From Actinomycetes bacterium (lineage in GTDB: Bacteria > Actinomycetota > Acidimicrobiia > Acidimicrobiales > Acidimicrobiaceae), in NCBI GenBank assembly GCA_021833085.1, contig JAKBGL010000012.1, forward strand, positions 1-15,865: 15,865 nt of DNA, written 5' to 3'. Below the pieces are notes generated by a model. The model was not told the DNA's origin, did no database searches, and saw only the letters and a list, made by a program, of their open reading frames with translations. The first letter of the stretch is position 1. Each line of letters starts with the position of its first letter. The position numbers and the translations under genes were made by a program. Shown piece after piece: positions 6,494 through 13,562 of the stretch.

Positions 6494-7000
6494 AGCGGGT
6501 GGTTCCTCTAACCACTCATCCCAGATCTCAGTATGGTCAGCGACGGCTTGGGGCGTCAACTTCAAAAGATCTTCGCTAAAGAGGTCGGCAAGCTCGCGTT
6601 GAGAGATGTAGTCGTGACTCAGACCCACAAGCAGTCTCTTTCGAACTGCAACAAAGCTACCGGAGATCTCCTGAGAAAGTCGAAGTAACGCCACTGCAAA
6701 GTCGATATCAGACTTCATCGGTGCACGACCAAAGATTGAGGCTCGCTTAGAGCCTATTACCACCAAGGCCGTAACTGCGTCGGAAAGCGACTCCTCAGGA
6801 CGCAAAGTCAGCTTCTCTACATATCCTTCAGCGATGTGAAGCGCGTATCCCTGATCCGGTCCAGGAGATCCAAAAAGTCGACCACCACTACGTCGAGGAC
6901 CTTTCAGTTCAGCAGGTCGCCTAAGTTCCTTAGACGGCACCTCTTCACGGTAAAACTTAGCAACAGCGATCGTTATCGGAACAAAGTCCGGCTGCGTCAT
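6482..7000 (-). CDS. Conserved actinobacterial hypothetical protein
   Basis: A 172-residue soluble protein starts at ATG 7000 (GGAG at 7009-7006, 5-nt spacer). No signal peptide or transmembrane segment is visible. It contains PGPDQGYALHIAEGYVEKL (47-65) and IGSKRASIFGRAPMKSDIDF (about 82-101). I associate these with an uncharacterised actinobacterial family (…GPDQGYAL…, …KRASLFGRAP…). A C-terminal stretch LLKLTPQAVADHTEIWDEWL is helical in character. I cannot assign a catalytic motif. It is the last gene in the leuB-ilvE-cimA direction, 72 nt after cimA, so it may be co-transcribed with branched-chain amino-acid genes. Any link to that pathway is guilt by association. Its final codons overlap the end of the NADH dehydrogenase gene by 12 nt on the opposite strand. 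Confidence 0.75.
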   Translation of the reverse strand: MTQPDFVPITIAVAKFYREEVPSKELRRPAELKGPRRSGGRLFGSPGPDQGYALHIAEGYVEKLTLRPEESLSDAVTALVVIGSKRASIFGRAPMKSDIDFAVALLRLSQEISGSFVAVRKRLLVGLSHDYISQRELADLFSEDLLKLTPQAVADHTEIWDEWLEEPPALSA

Positions 7001-7072
7001 GGTTACTCCGATCTACTTCTATCTAGTTCTAGATTCATACCTAAGCTCCGCTCGCCTGGAAGTTTACTCACT

Positions 7073-8671
7073 TCAGACGCTACGTAAAGCCGCTCTTAAC
7101 AATCCAACGACCAAAGAGTCGACCAACGCATGCCATGACGCCTCAATTACATTAGAGGAGACGCCAATAGTCGACCACGATCCATCTCCGTTTGCAGAGT
7201 CAATCAGCACCCTAACGGTAGCATCGGTCGCTTTGCTTGAATCCAATACTCTTACCTTGAAGTCTGTCAAGTGAAGTCCATCCAGTGAGCTAAAGTGCGG
7301 ACGGAGAGCTTTCCGCAGAGCGGCGTCAAGAGCCGAGACGGGACCGTTCCCCTCTGCCGTCTCTATAACTCTAGATTGGTCAACGATCAACTTGACGGTC
7401 GCCTCGGTTACGGACTCCCCTCCTTCTTTGTACTCAGTCAACACTTTGAAGGACTCAAGCGTGAAAAACTCCTGTCTCCAACCTTCACTTTTACGAAGAA
7501 GCAACTCCAAGGATCCATCAGCAACCTCAAAATGGTAGCCTTTATGTTCAAGTTCTTTAAGTCTCTCCAGAACTTGAGATAAGGAGTCCTCTCTGATTTC
7601 GACTCCTAGCTCGTTAGCCTTCAACAGCAAGCTCTGGCGTCCTGCCATCTCCGATACGACAAAGCGAGTTCCATTCCCCACGGTTTCAGGATCCACATGT
7701 TCATACGCGTCTGGCCTACGCGCAATAGCGCTTACGTGTAAACCCGCCTTATGGGTAAAGGCAGATGAACCCACGTAAGGGGACTGAGAAGATAGCGGAA
7801 GGTTCACAATCTCCGCAACATGACGAGAAATCGAAGAAAGAAGCTGGATTTTTTCACGTGGAACGGTCTCTATGCCCATCTTCAGCGTCAAATCTGGAAC
7901 CACCGTTGAAAGGTTCGCATTTCCAGTTCTCTCTCCATACCCATTGATGCAACCCTGTACATGAGTCGCACCAGCTCTCACAGCGGTAAGGGAGTTGGCT
8001 ACTGCGCATCCCGAGTCATTATGGAAGTGAACTCCAATCTGCGTTGAACAGACCTCTTTTACATTCGAGACGACCTCTTCAACCTCAAATGGAAGTGCAC
8101 CCCCATTGGTATCACAAAGGACGACTGTGCGAGCTCCAGCTTGCTGGGCAGCGTCTAGTACTGCCAAAGAGTAAGTCGGATTACGTTTGTAACCGTCAAA
8201 GAAGTGTTCAGCATCAAAAAATACCTGAAGTCCCTCTCTTACCAAAAAGTTAACCGAGTCAAAAGCCATCTTTACGCCCTCGTCCAACGTGGTTCGTAGG
8301 GCATCGGTAACGTGATAGTCCCATGCCTTGGCCACAAGACACACTGAGTCCGTCGAGGCCTCAAGTAAAGCTCTAAGAGTAGGATCTGACTCCGTCTTGG
8401 CGCCTGCACGACGAGTTGAACCAAAGGCGACGAGAGTTGCGTTTTCCAGCTTCAGCTCGGCTGGCGCGCGACGAAAAAACTCTGCGTCTTTGGGATTCGC
8501 TCCCGGCCAACCGCCCTCAATAAAACGAAATCCCATGGAGTCCAGCTGCCTAGCAACACGCAGTTTATCCTCGACAGTCAGAGAGATACCTTCTTGTTGC
8601 GCACCGTCCCTTAGCGTTGTATCGTAAACATCCACATACGTTGGAAGTCCGCTTACATGATCAAAGGACAT
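7073..8671 (-). CDS. cimA: (R)-citramalate synthase
   Basis: This enzyme condenses pyruvate with acetyl-CoA to citramalate, the first step of threonine-independent isoleucine synthesis. With ATG 8671 it has 532 residues, normal for CimA. The HMGL-like catalytic barrel begins VYDTTLRDGAQ (15-25; metal and catalytic R21-D22) and has the metal ligands H215 and H217 in GVHFHNDSG. The GYGERTGNANL block is at 244-254. The EGGWPGANPKD segment (52-62) distinguishes CimA from 2-isopropylmalate synthase. The C-terminal third (about 410-532), with TEATVKLIVD and NGPVSALDAALRKAL, is the LeuA-type dimer/allosteric domain where isoleucine feedback is expected. ATG 8671 overlaps ilvE by 11 nt; GTG 8707 would add 12 residues and overlap by 47 nt. 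Neither has a well-spaced Shine-Dalgarno sequence, so coupling to ilvE translation is likely. The isoleucine role is supported by neighbouring ilvE and leuB. Confidence 0.92.
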   Translation of the reverse strand: MSFDHVSGLPTYVDVYDTTLRDGAQQEGISLTVEDKLRVARQLDSMGFRFIEGGWPGANPKDAEFFRRAPAELKLENATLVAFGSTRRAGAKTESDPTLRALLEASTDSVCLVAKAWDYHVTDALRTTLDEGVKMAFDSVNFLVREGLQVFFDAEHFFDGYKRNPTYSLAVLDAAQQAGARTVVLCDTNGGALPFEVEEVVSNVKEVCSTQIGVHFHNDSGCAVANSLTAVRAGATHVQGCINGYGERTGNANLSTVVPDLTLKMGIETVPREKIQLLSSISRHVAEIVNLPLSSQSPYVGSSAFTHKAGLHVSAIARRPDAYEHVDPETVGNGTRFVVSEMAGRQSLLLKANELGVEIREDSLSQVLERLKELEHKGYHFEVADGSLELLLRKSEGWRQEFFTLESFKVLTEYKEGGESVTEATVKLIVDQSRVIETAEGNGPVSALDAALRKALRPHFSSLDGLHLTDFKVRVLDSSKATDATVRVLIDSANGDGSWSTIGVSSNVIEASWHALVDSLVVGLLRAALRSV

Positions 8672-9584
8672 ACTCCAGCCATTCTTCGTATCTCTTATCT
8701 TCTCCACGCACTATCGAAAAGAACGTCGTTTGGAGTTCTTTTGTCATGTCCCCCGGTTTACCAGTGCCAACGACGCGGTCGTCGACAGAGGCAATTGGTA
8801 CTACCTCCGCGGCCGTACCTGTCAAAAATGCCTCGTCAGCTACGTATAGATCCGATCGAAGAATCGTCTGCTCCTTTACCTCGTAGCCGAGGTTCGATGC
8901 AACCTTCATAATCGAGTCCCTAGTAATACCGTCTAGAGCGCCTGAGGAGATAGGAGGGGTCATCAGTGTATTTCCTTTAACCACAAAGATATTTTCACCG
9001 GTGCACTCCGAAACCTCGCCCTGAGGGTTTAAAAGTATGCACTCATCGTAACCGCTTTTGATGGCCTCAACCTTGGCCAAAGAAGAGTTAACGTACATAC
9101 CGGTGCACTTTATAGCAGGTGGAACCGAATTAGGGTCGTGTCGCTGCCAAGAAGACACCTTTGTTCGAATTCCGTTTTGTAATCCTTCTTCACCTAGATA
9201 CGTCCCCCAGGGCCAAACCGCTATCGAAACCGATGTCTTACACATCAGTGGGTTCAACCCCATCTCACCGTAGCCCAAAAAGGCGATTGGTCTAATATAA
9301 CACGAGTCAACATGATTTACTCGAACGGTCTCTTTAATCGCGTCGAAGATCTGTTCATTGGTAAAAGGGATCTCCATCAATAGCATCTTGGCCGAATTGA
9401 AAAAACGATCAACATGATCTTTTAGTCGAAATATTGCTGGACCATTATCTGTCGCATAGGCTCGTATCCCCTCGAAGACACCGGATCCATAGTGCAGTCC
9501 ATGAGATAAAACATGTACGTTGGCGTCCTTCCAATCAACCAACAAACCATCCATCCAGATCTTTTCACTTTCAACTATGGGCAT
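8661..9584 (-). CDS. ilvE: Branched-chain amino-acid aminotransferase
   Basis: A 307-residue fold-type IV PLP enzyme transfers the amino group from glutamate to the 2-oxo acids of Ile, Val and Leu. The N-terminal SHGLHYGSGVFEGIRAY (27-43) is the family signature. The PLP lysine is most likely K159 in PPAIKCTGMYVNS. The cofactor-ring glutamate is in GEVSECTGENIF (189-200; E193 or E197). The phosphate-binding GALDGITRD and FLTGTAAEVVPI follow. Length matches the E. coli enzyme. ATG 9584 has AAAGGA 8 nt upstream, lying within the last codons of leuB; only 3 nt separate the two genes. This argues for one transcript and coupled translation. The stop overlaps the start of cimA. Substrate range cannot be read from sequence alone. 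Confidence 0.95.
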   Translation of the reverse strand: MPIVESEKIWMDGLLVDWKDANVHVLSHGLHYGSGVFEGIRAYATDNGPAIFRLKDHVDRFFNSAKMLLMEIPFTNEQIFDAIKETVRVNHVDSCYIRPIAFLGYGEMGLNPLMCKTSVSIAVWPWGTYLGEEGLQNGIRTKVSSWQRHDPNSVPPAIKCTGMYVNSSLAKVEAIKSGYDECILLNPQGEVSECTGENIFVVKGNTLMTPPISSGALDGITRDSIMKVASNLGYEVKEQTILRSDLYVADEAFLTGTAAEVVPIASVDDRVVGTGKPGDMTKELQTTFFSIVRGEDKRYEEWLEYVL

Positions 9585-9587
9585 TTG

Positions 9588-10601
9588 TTATATCCTTTCT
9601 GCATAGTAGTTACCAATTTCATTGGTCTTTAAACCAGCCTCTGGAAAGCTTTCGAGGGCTTTAAAGATCTTTTGAGCTGCATCTCCTTCTCCTAAGAAGT
9701 CAAGCATCATCGCAGCTGAACGAATGGCAGCTGAAGGATTAGCCTTCCCCGTACCTACGATGTCATGAGCCGCACCATGGACGGGTTCAAATAGCGATGG
9801 AGACGTTCTCTCGGGATTGAGGTTTCCTGACGCCGCAAGTCCTATACCTCCAGAGACTGCGCCTGCTAAATCAGTAATGATGTCTCCGAAGAGATTATCT
9901 GTGACAATCACGTCGTAACGCTCAGGTGCCTCCACCATGTAGATGCAAGCTGCATCTACATGGTTATAGGCGACGGCGACCTCAGGAAACTCCGCCGCTA
10001 CCTCGTCAAATGTACGTTGCCAAAGATCTCCAGAGAATGTAAGCACATTAGTTTTGTGGACCAATGTAAGGTGTCGGCGAGGCCTACTCATGGCTAATGA
10101 AAACGCATACCTTATCGTTCTTTCAACACCAAATCGAGTATTTATCGAACCTTGGGTAGCTACCTCGTACGGAGTACCCTTGCGCAGGAATCCGCCTTCG
10201 CCTCCGTATGCGCCTTCAGTATTTTCTCGAATTACAACCATATCGACGTACTTACCCACATAGCTTGGGTTTGTATCTGGAGATCTAAAAGGTCGCCGAT
10301 TGATGTATAGATCTAGCGAAAACCTGAGTTTTAATAAAAGCCCTCTCTCCAACGTTCCAGGAGGAATCTCCGTCGATCCAATGGCTGGACCCACAGCACC
10401 TAACAAAATCGCGTCGAATCCTCTAAGCTCTGCCAGGGTAGAGTCGTCTAACACCTCTCCTGTCGCAAGATAGTGTTCTGCACCGAGTTCAAAGTACTTC
10501 GTTTCTAACTGAACACCTGTAGCGTCGACAACCTTTAAAGCCTCCGCTAATACTTCAGAACCTATTCCATCTCCACCGATTACAGCTATCGAATGGGCCA
10601 C
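9588..10601 (-). CDS. leuB: 3-isopropylmalate dehydrogenase
   Basis: A 337-residue NAD-dependent β-decarboxylating dehydrogenase of the actinobacterial length class. It oxidises 3-isopropylmalate in leucine synthesis and, in organisms with CimA, 3-methylmalate in isoleucine synthesis. Visible family elements are IAVIGGDGIGSEV (5-17), the substrate-arginine region LLKLRFSLDLYINRRP, VVIRENTEGAYGGEGG, VHKTNVL (active-site Lys), DNLFGDIITDLAGA (metal-binding Asp residues) and the NAD-site EPVHGAAHDIVGTGKANP. The start is GTG 10601, backed by a strong GGGGAGGG sequence about 3-4 nt upstream. It leads the minus-strand set leuB-ilvE-cimA. A terminator and candidate leader peptide lie immediately upstream, so expression is probably set by attenuation. 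Isocitrate dehydrogenase is a related alternative, but the length and the pathway neighbours favour LeuB. Confidence 0.94.
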   Translation of the reverse strand: MAHSIAVIGGDGIGSEVLAEALKVVDATGVQLETKYFELGAEHYLATGEVLDDSTLAELRGFDAILLGAVGPAIGSTEIPPGTLERGLLLKLRFSLDLYINRRPFRSPDTNPSYVGKYVDMVVIRENTEGAYGGEGGFLRKGTPYEVATQGSINTRFGVERTIRYAFSLAMSRPRRHLTLVHKTNVLTFSGDLWQRTFDEVAAEFPEVAVAYNHVDAACIYMVEAPERYDVIVTDNLFGDIITDLAGAVSGGIGLAASGNLNPERTSPSLFEPVHGAAHDIVGTGKANPSAAIRSAAMMLDFLGEGDAAQKIFKALESFPEAGLKTNEIGNYYAERI

Positions 10602-10645
10602 TTACCCTCCCCGTTCGCAAATACTACTAGTTCTACCGCAAAACT

Positions 10646-10672
10646 AAAAAAACCGCCCACACAGTGGCCGGT
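10646..10672 (-). terminator. Intrinsic terminator in the leuB leader (attenuator)
   Basis: Read on the minus strand, ACCGGCCAC (10672-10664) pairs with GTGGGCGGT (10660-10652) across a 3-nt loop: 8 of 9 pairs with one central mismatch. Seven T residues follow immediately (10652-10646). It stands only 44 nt upstream of the leuB start with no complete longer gene before it. It would therefore stop leuB transcription early unless overcome, which is the hallmark of an attenuator. Confidence 0.75.
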
Positions 10673-10673
10673 C

Positions 10674-10698
10674 ATGCTCACACATTATGTGTGAGCAT
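10674..10698 (-). promoter_or_regulatory. Perfect 11-bp stem-loop in the leuB leader
   Basis: ATGCTCACACA (10674-10684 on plus) and TGTGTGAGCAT (10688-10698) are exact reverse complements around TTA. On the minus strand the stem starts directly after the stop codon of the leader peptide and ends 1 nt before the terminator stem. It could be the pause or anti-antiterminator hairpin of an attenuator, or a protein operator. Its first arm can also pair over 8 bp (CUCACACA with UGUGUGGG, one G-U) with the loop and 3' arm of the terminator. Confidence 0.65.
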
Positions 10699-10746
10699 TC
10701 AAATAATCTCTACTACCAAAGTCAAAAAAGCGCCAACTAGCTCCAT
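10699..10746 (-). CDS. Candidate branched-chain leader peptide (attenuator)
   Basis: A 15-codon frame from ATG 10746 to TGA 10701-10699 reads MELVGAFLTLVVEII. Eight of 15 residues are Leu (3), Val (3) or Ile (2), the end products of the downstream genes leuB, ilvE and cimA. The stop codon directly abuts the 11-bp stem-loop, and the terminator follows. The order leader peptide, hairpin, terminator, biosynthetic gene is that of classical amino-acid attenuation (compare the leu and ilv leader peptides of enterobacteria, and leader peptides known in actinobacterial ilv, leu and trp genes). A weakness is that no good Shine-Dalgarno sequence precedes the ATG. The first in-frame upstream codon block is closed by a TAG, so no longer version exists. 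Ribosome stalling at Leu/Val/Ile codons would link charged-tRNA supply to read-through. This is inferred. Confidence 0.6.
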   Translation of the reverse strand: MELVGAFLTLVVEII

Positions 10747-10894
10747 AAAAGCTACACTCTAGCTCAAATTTCACTCGACCATGTTCGTATATCCGAAGAT
10801 TGGATGCAAAATAGTGGGTAGCAAGATTAAATTCGTGAACTTTCTACCAACAAGGTAAACTGTAAACACATGCGTTGGGAGCGCCAACTCCCAA
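10729..10894. repeat. Repeated AGCGCCAACT and a 7-bp stem in the leuB-greA divergent region
   Basis: AGCGCCAACT occurs at 10729-10738 (inside the leader peptide region) and at 10880-10889. The second copy lies within an inverted repeat TTGGGAG (10875-10881) / CTCCCAA (10888-10894), about 40-60 nt upstream of greA. Two copies flanking the divergent control region may be a shared binding site. The 10-nt match may also be chance. Confidence 0.35.
10826..10853 (-). promoter_or_regulatory. Possible promoter for the leuB leader transcript
   Basis: On the minus strand TTGTTG (10853-10848) and TTTAAT (10831-10826) are separated by 16 nt. The -10 matches TATAAT at five of six positions; the -35 matches TTGACA only at TTG. 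Transcription from here would begin about 70 nt before the leader peptide, a sensible layout. The assignment is weak. Confidence 0.3.
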
Positions 10895-10935
10895 AATACC
10901 CAAAGTTTGATCTAATATCGGAGTTTAAATAAGTG

Positions 10936-11406
10936 ATGAGCGATACTGTACTTACCAAGCAAGCATACGAGCGGCTCCAAGCCGAACTCGAAGACCTTAC
11001 GACTAGGGGACGAATTGAGATCGCAAACGTCATCGAAGCTGCGAGAGCCCTTGGAGATCTCAAAGAAAACGGAGACTACCACGCTGCCAAAGATACTCAA
11101 GGGAAAATGGAGGCGAGAATTCGCCAGATTCAAACCCTCCTAGCTAACGCTACCGTGGTAGATGCAGATCCTAACGCTTCCTCTAAGGTCGTTCCTGGAG
11201 TTATAGTTCACATTAGATATGAAGATGAGGACGAAACATACAGATTCTTCTTCGGCTCCATTGAGGAAAAAATTGATGGTCTAGACATAATCTCTCCAAC
11301 ATCACCCCTGGGACAGTCGCTCAACGGAGCTTCTTCTGGAGACTTCGTAGACTACAACGCACCTGGAGGCTTCCTTAGGGTTGAAGTTGTAAAGATTGGC
11401 GAGTAG
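10936..11406 (+). CDS. greA: Transcription elongation factor GreA
   Basis: GreA enters the RNA polymerase secondary channel and stimulates cleavage of backtracked RNA. The protein has 156 residues from ATG 10936, a typical size. GTG 10933 is an equally reasonable start, since GGAG at 10920-10923 is 9 nt from it and 12 nt from the ATG. Residues about 5-75 form the N-terminal antiparallel coiled coil (YERLQAELEDL...ARIRQIQTLL). The acidic tip is GDLKENGDYH, holding the conserved Asp and Glu that position catalytic metal. The C-terminal FKBP-like domain includes DGLDIISPTSPLGQSLNG and GDFVDYNAPGGFLRVEVVKI. It lies between the leu operons: divergent from leuB and 147 nt upstream of leuC. I see no terminator between greA and leuC, so leuCD could be partly read from the greA promoter. 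Confidence 0.92.
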   Translation: MSDTVLTKQAYERLQAELEDLTTRGRIEIANVIEAARALGDLKENGDYHAAKDTQGKMEARIRQIQTLLANATVVDADPNASSKVVPGVIVHIRYEDEDETYRFFFGSIEEKIDGLDIISPTSPLGQSLNGASSGDFVDYNAPGGFLRVEVVKIGE

Positions 11407-11443
11407 CAACGAACTTGGTAAACATACCTACGCTAAGAGTCTC

Positions 11444-11518
11444 TTGAAGACACTTGGCACTACGAACCTTCGCTACCTGGCGAACGTCACTAACGGTATA
11501 TTCTGGATCCAAAAGTAA
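11444..11518 (+). CDS. Possible short leader frame upstream of leuC
   Basis: A 24-codon frame from TTG 11444 to TAA 11516-11518 reads (M)KTLGTTNLRYLANVTNGI and ends FWIQK. It holds Leu codons CTT, CTT and CTG plus Val and two Ile codons. A weak AAGAG (11435-11439) lies 4 nt before the TTG. Its codons 8-11 contain the left arm of the long-range stem that would cover the leuC start, so translating it would melt that stem. Branched-chain content is not extreme and the start codon is poor. This is a suggestion, not a call. Confidence 0.2.
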   Translation: MKTLGTTNLRYLANVTNGIFWIQK

Positions 11519-11555
11519 CTACGTATAGATAGCAAAAGGAGCTGGTAGCGAAGGT
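11466..11555 (+). promoter_or_regulatory. Long-range stem that would cover the leuC start codon
   Basis: ACCTTCGCTACC (11466-11477) is the exact reverse complement of GGTAGCGAAGGT (11544-11555), a 12-bp match across 66 nt. The right arm includes the first two bases of the leuC GTG (11554-11556) and begins 2 nt after its Shine-Dalgarno sequence (AAAAGGAG 11534-11541). The left arm can instead form a local hairpin, TTCGC (11469-11473) with GCGAA (11480-11484). The two folds exclude each other, which is the layout of a translational switch. Confidence 0.55.
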
Positions 11556-12951
11556 GGGGAAAACTTTAGCACAAAAGGTATGGGACGCTCACGTAGTCCG
11601 CGCGAACGAAGGTGAACCAAATCTCCTCTACATAGACCTACACCTTCTTCACGAAGTAACTTCTCCCCAAGCGTTTGACGGTCTCCGAATGGCAGGAAGG
11701 TCAGTAAGGCGACCAGACCTAAGTGTCGCTACAGCGGATCACAACGTCCCAACAAAAAATATCTTTGCACCCGTCGAAGACCCTGTCTCGGCCAAGCAAC
11801 TTGAGGTATTGAACAAAAACTGTTCTGAATTTGGTATAACCCTATTTCCAATGGGTTCGCCAAATCAAGGCATCGTGCATGTTATTGGACCTGAACAAGG
11901 TCTAACTCTCCCCGGCATGACAATCGTATGCGGAGACTCCCACACTGCAACACACGGGGCCTTCGGAGCGCTGGCCTTTGGAATAGGAACCTCCGAGGTC
12001 GAACATGTCTTGGCCACCCAGACTCTCCCCCAGAAACCGCCAAAACAGATGGCAATCAACGTTGTTGGACAACTTCCCATAGGCGTAACTGCTAAAGATC
12101 TCATCCTCGCCATCATCGGAGAGATCGGCACAGGAGGTGGAATCGGTTACATCGTAGAGTATCGCGGAGAAGCTATAAAGGCTCTTTCCATGGAAGGCAG
12201 GATGACTATTTGCAACATGACGATCGAGGCTGGCGCCCGCGCCGGTCTCATCGCTCCTGATGAAACGACGTTCTCCTACATCGAAGGTAGACCATTTGCC
12301 CCCAAGGGTAGCAACTGGGAGAAAGCTCTAAAGTGGTGGTCAACTCTTTGTAGCGACGATGACGCCATCTTTGACAAAGAGGTAACAATAGATGCATCCG
12401 CCCTTACGCCATATGTTTCGTGGGGAACCAATCCATCTCAAGTTTTGCCCATCGACGGCGAGATCCCAGACCCAGATAGCTTCCCCGACGAGAGTGCCAG
12501 GGAGAACGCTCGCCGCGCGTTGGCTTACATGGGTCTTACTCCAAAAACAAAGATCAAAGAGATCTCTGTCGACACGGTATTTATTGGATCATGCACAAAC
12601 TCGCGTATAGAAGACCTCCGAGCTGTAGCAGCGATCGTCGATGGCAAAAAAGTTGCCCCTTCAGTCAGAGGACTGATCGTACCTGGATCAAGAAGAGTAA
12701 AGGAGCAGGCGGAAGAGGAGGGACTCCACAAGATTTTCGAAGCTGCTGGATTTGAGTGGCGAGAGCCGGGTTGTTCCATGTGCCTCGGCATGAATCCAGA
12801 TCAACTACGACCCGGAGAGCGCTCCGCATCAACTTCTAATAGAAATTTCGAGGGTCGTCAAGGTAAGGGCGGGCGAACCCACCTAGTATCACCTGCTGTT
12901 GCCGCTGCAACCGCAGTCAAAGGTACTTTCACTAGTCCGAGCGAACTTTAG
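11554..12951 (+). CDS. leuC: Isopropylmalate isomerase, large subunit
   Basis: LeuC with LeuD isomerises 2- to 3-isopropylmalate (leucine). In organisms with CimA they also convert citramalate to 3-methylmalate (isoleucine). The protein has 465 residues from GTG 11554, beginning [15 protein letters not shown], the normal LeuC N-terminus. Aconitase-fold motifs are in order: ADHNVPT (61-67), [20 protein letters not shown] (125-144), and the [4Fe-4S] cysteines C347 (IGSCTNSR), C407 and C410 ([10 protein letters not shown]). [17 protein letters not shown] (432-448) is the substrate-binding arginine region. AAAAGGAG lies 12 nt upstream of the GTG, slightly far, and the start may be masked by the upstream stem. 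leuD follows after 14 nt. The iron-sulphur cluster makes the enzyme dependent on iron and sensitive to oxidants. Confidence 0.95.
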   Translation: MGKTLAQKVWDAHVVRANEGEPNLLYIDLHLLHEVTSPQAFDGLRMAGRSVRRPDLSVATADHNVPTKNIFAPVEDPVSAKQLEVLNKNCSEFGITLFPMGSPNQGIVHVIGPEQGLTLPGMTIVCGDSHTATHGAFGALAFGIGTSEVEHVLATQTLPQKPPKQMAINVVGQLPIGVTAKDLILAIIGEIGTGGGIGYIVEYRGEAIKALSMEGRMTICNMTIEAGARAGLIAPDETTFSYIEGRPFAPKGSNWEKALKWWSTLCSDDDAIFDKEVTIDASALTPYVSWGTNPSQVLPIDGEIPDPDSFPDESARENARRALAYMGLTPKTKIKEISVDTVFIGSCTNSRIEDLRAVAAIVDGKKVAPSVRGLIVPGSRRVKEQAEEEGLHKIFEAAGFEWREPGCSMCLGMNPDQLRPGERSASTSNRNFEGRQGKGGRTHLVSPAVAAATAVKGTFTSPSEL

Positions 12952-12965
12952 AAAGGATTCATAGC

Positions 12966-13562
12966 ATGGAACCCGTCAAAACGATACTTTCACACGCGAT
13001 GCCTCTCCGAAGATCGGATGTTGACACCGATCAAATCATTCCGAGCGATTGGTTGAAACGCGTTGAGCGCACCGGCTTTGGCGCTGGACTTTTTAGTGAA
13101 TGGAGAGAGGATCCTGATTTTGTACTAAATGATCCTCGATTCAAAGGTGCAGAGATTCTTGTGGCTGGACCAAACTTTGGAGTAGGGTCCTCCCGAGAAC
13201 ATGCTGTCTGGTCGCTGCAAGACTACGGTTTTAAAGCCATTATCGCCCCAAGTTTTGGAGACATATTTAGAACCAACTGCACTAAAGTTGGAGTGGTGCC
13301 CGTGGTCGTAAGCGAGGAAGACTCGGAGAAACTCTTGCAAACCGTCGAAAACGATCCCAAGACCCAAATCCAAGTCGATATCGAAACCAAGAAAATACTT
13401 TGCCTTGCAGCTCAGGTCGAAGCTGACTTCGAGATAGATGACTTCACTCGATATCGTTTTCTCAACGGACTGGACGATATCGGGATCACAATGTTGCGCG
13501 GATTAGAGATCGAACAGTTCGAGGCACAGAGGCCCTCTTTCTTTCCATCACTATCCGGTTAA
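12966..13562 (+). CDS. leuD: Isopropylmalate isomerase, small subunit
   Basis: LeuD is the swivelling small subunit that completes the active site of LeuC. The protein has 198 residues, the standard bacterial length. ATG 12966 has AAAGGA (12952-12957) with an 8-nt spacer. Motifs are RRSDVDTDQIIPSDWLKR (15-32), GPNFGVGSSREHAVWSL (68-84, with the SREH substrate loop) and IIAPSFGDIFRTNC (91-104). It is co-transcribed with leuC (14-nt gap). Its last 12 nt overlap the end of the convergent exporter gene. Confidence 0.95.
   Translation: MEPVKTILSHAMPLRRSDVDTDQIIPSDWLKRVERTGFGAGLFSEWREDPDFVLNDPRFKGAEILVAGPNFGVGSSREHAVWSLQDYGFKAIIAPSFGDIFRTNCTKVGVVPVVVSEEDSEKLLQTVENDPKTQIQVDIETKKILCLAAQVEADFEIDDFTRYRFLNGLDDIGITMLRGLEIEQFEAQRPSFFPSLSG

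Noticed and set aside
6999..7274. 91-codon plus-strand frame overlapping the cimA end and the hypothetical start
   Set aside because: It lies antisense to cimA and has no family resemblance or good start signal.
10674..10698. The 11-bp palindrome as an intrinsic terminator by itself
   Set aside because: No T-run follows directly on either strand; the T-run belongs to the neighbouring stem at 10652-10672.
10827..11063. Minus-strand frame antisense to the start of greA
   Set aside because: greA is certain in this place, and the antisense frame has no recognisable protein features.
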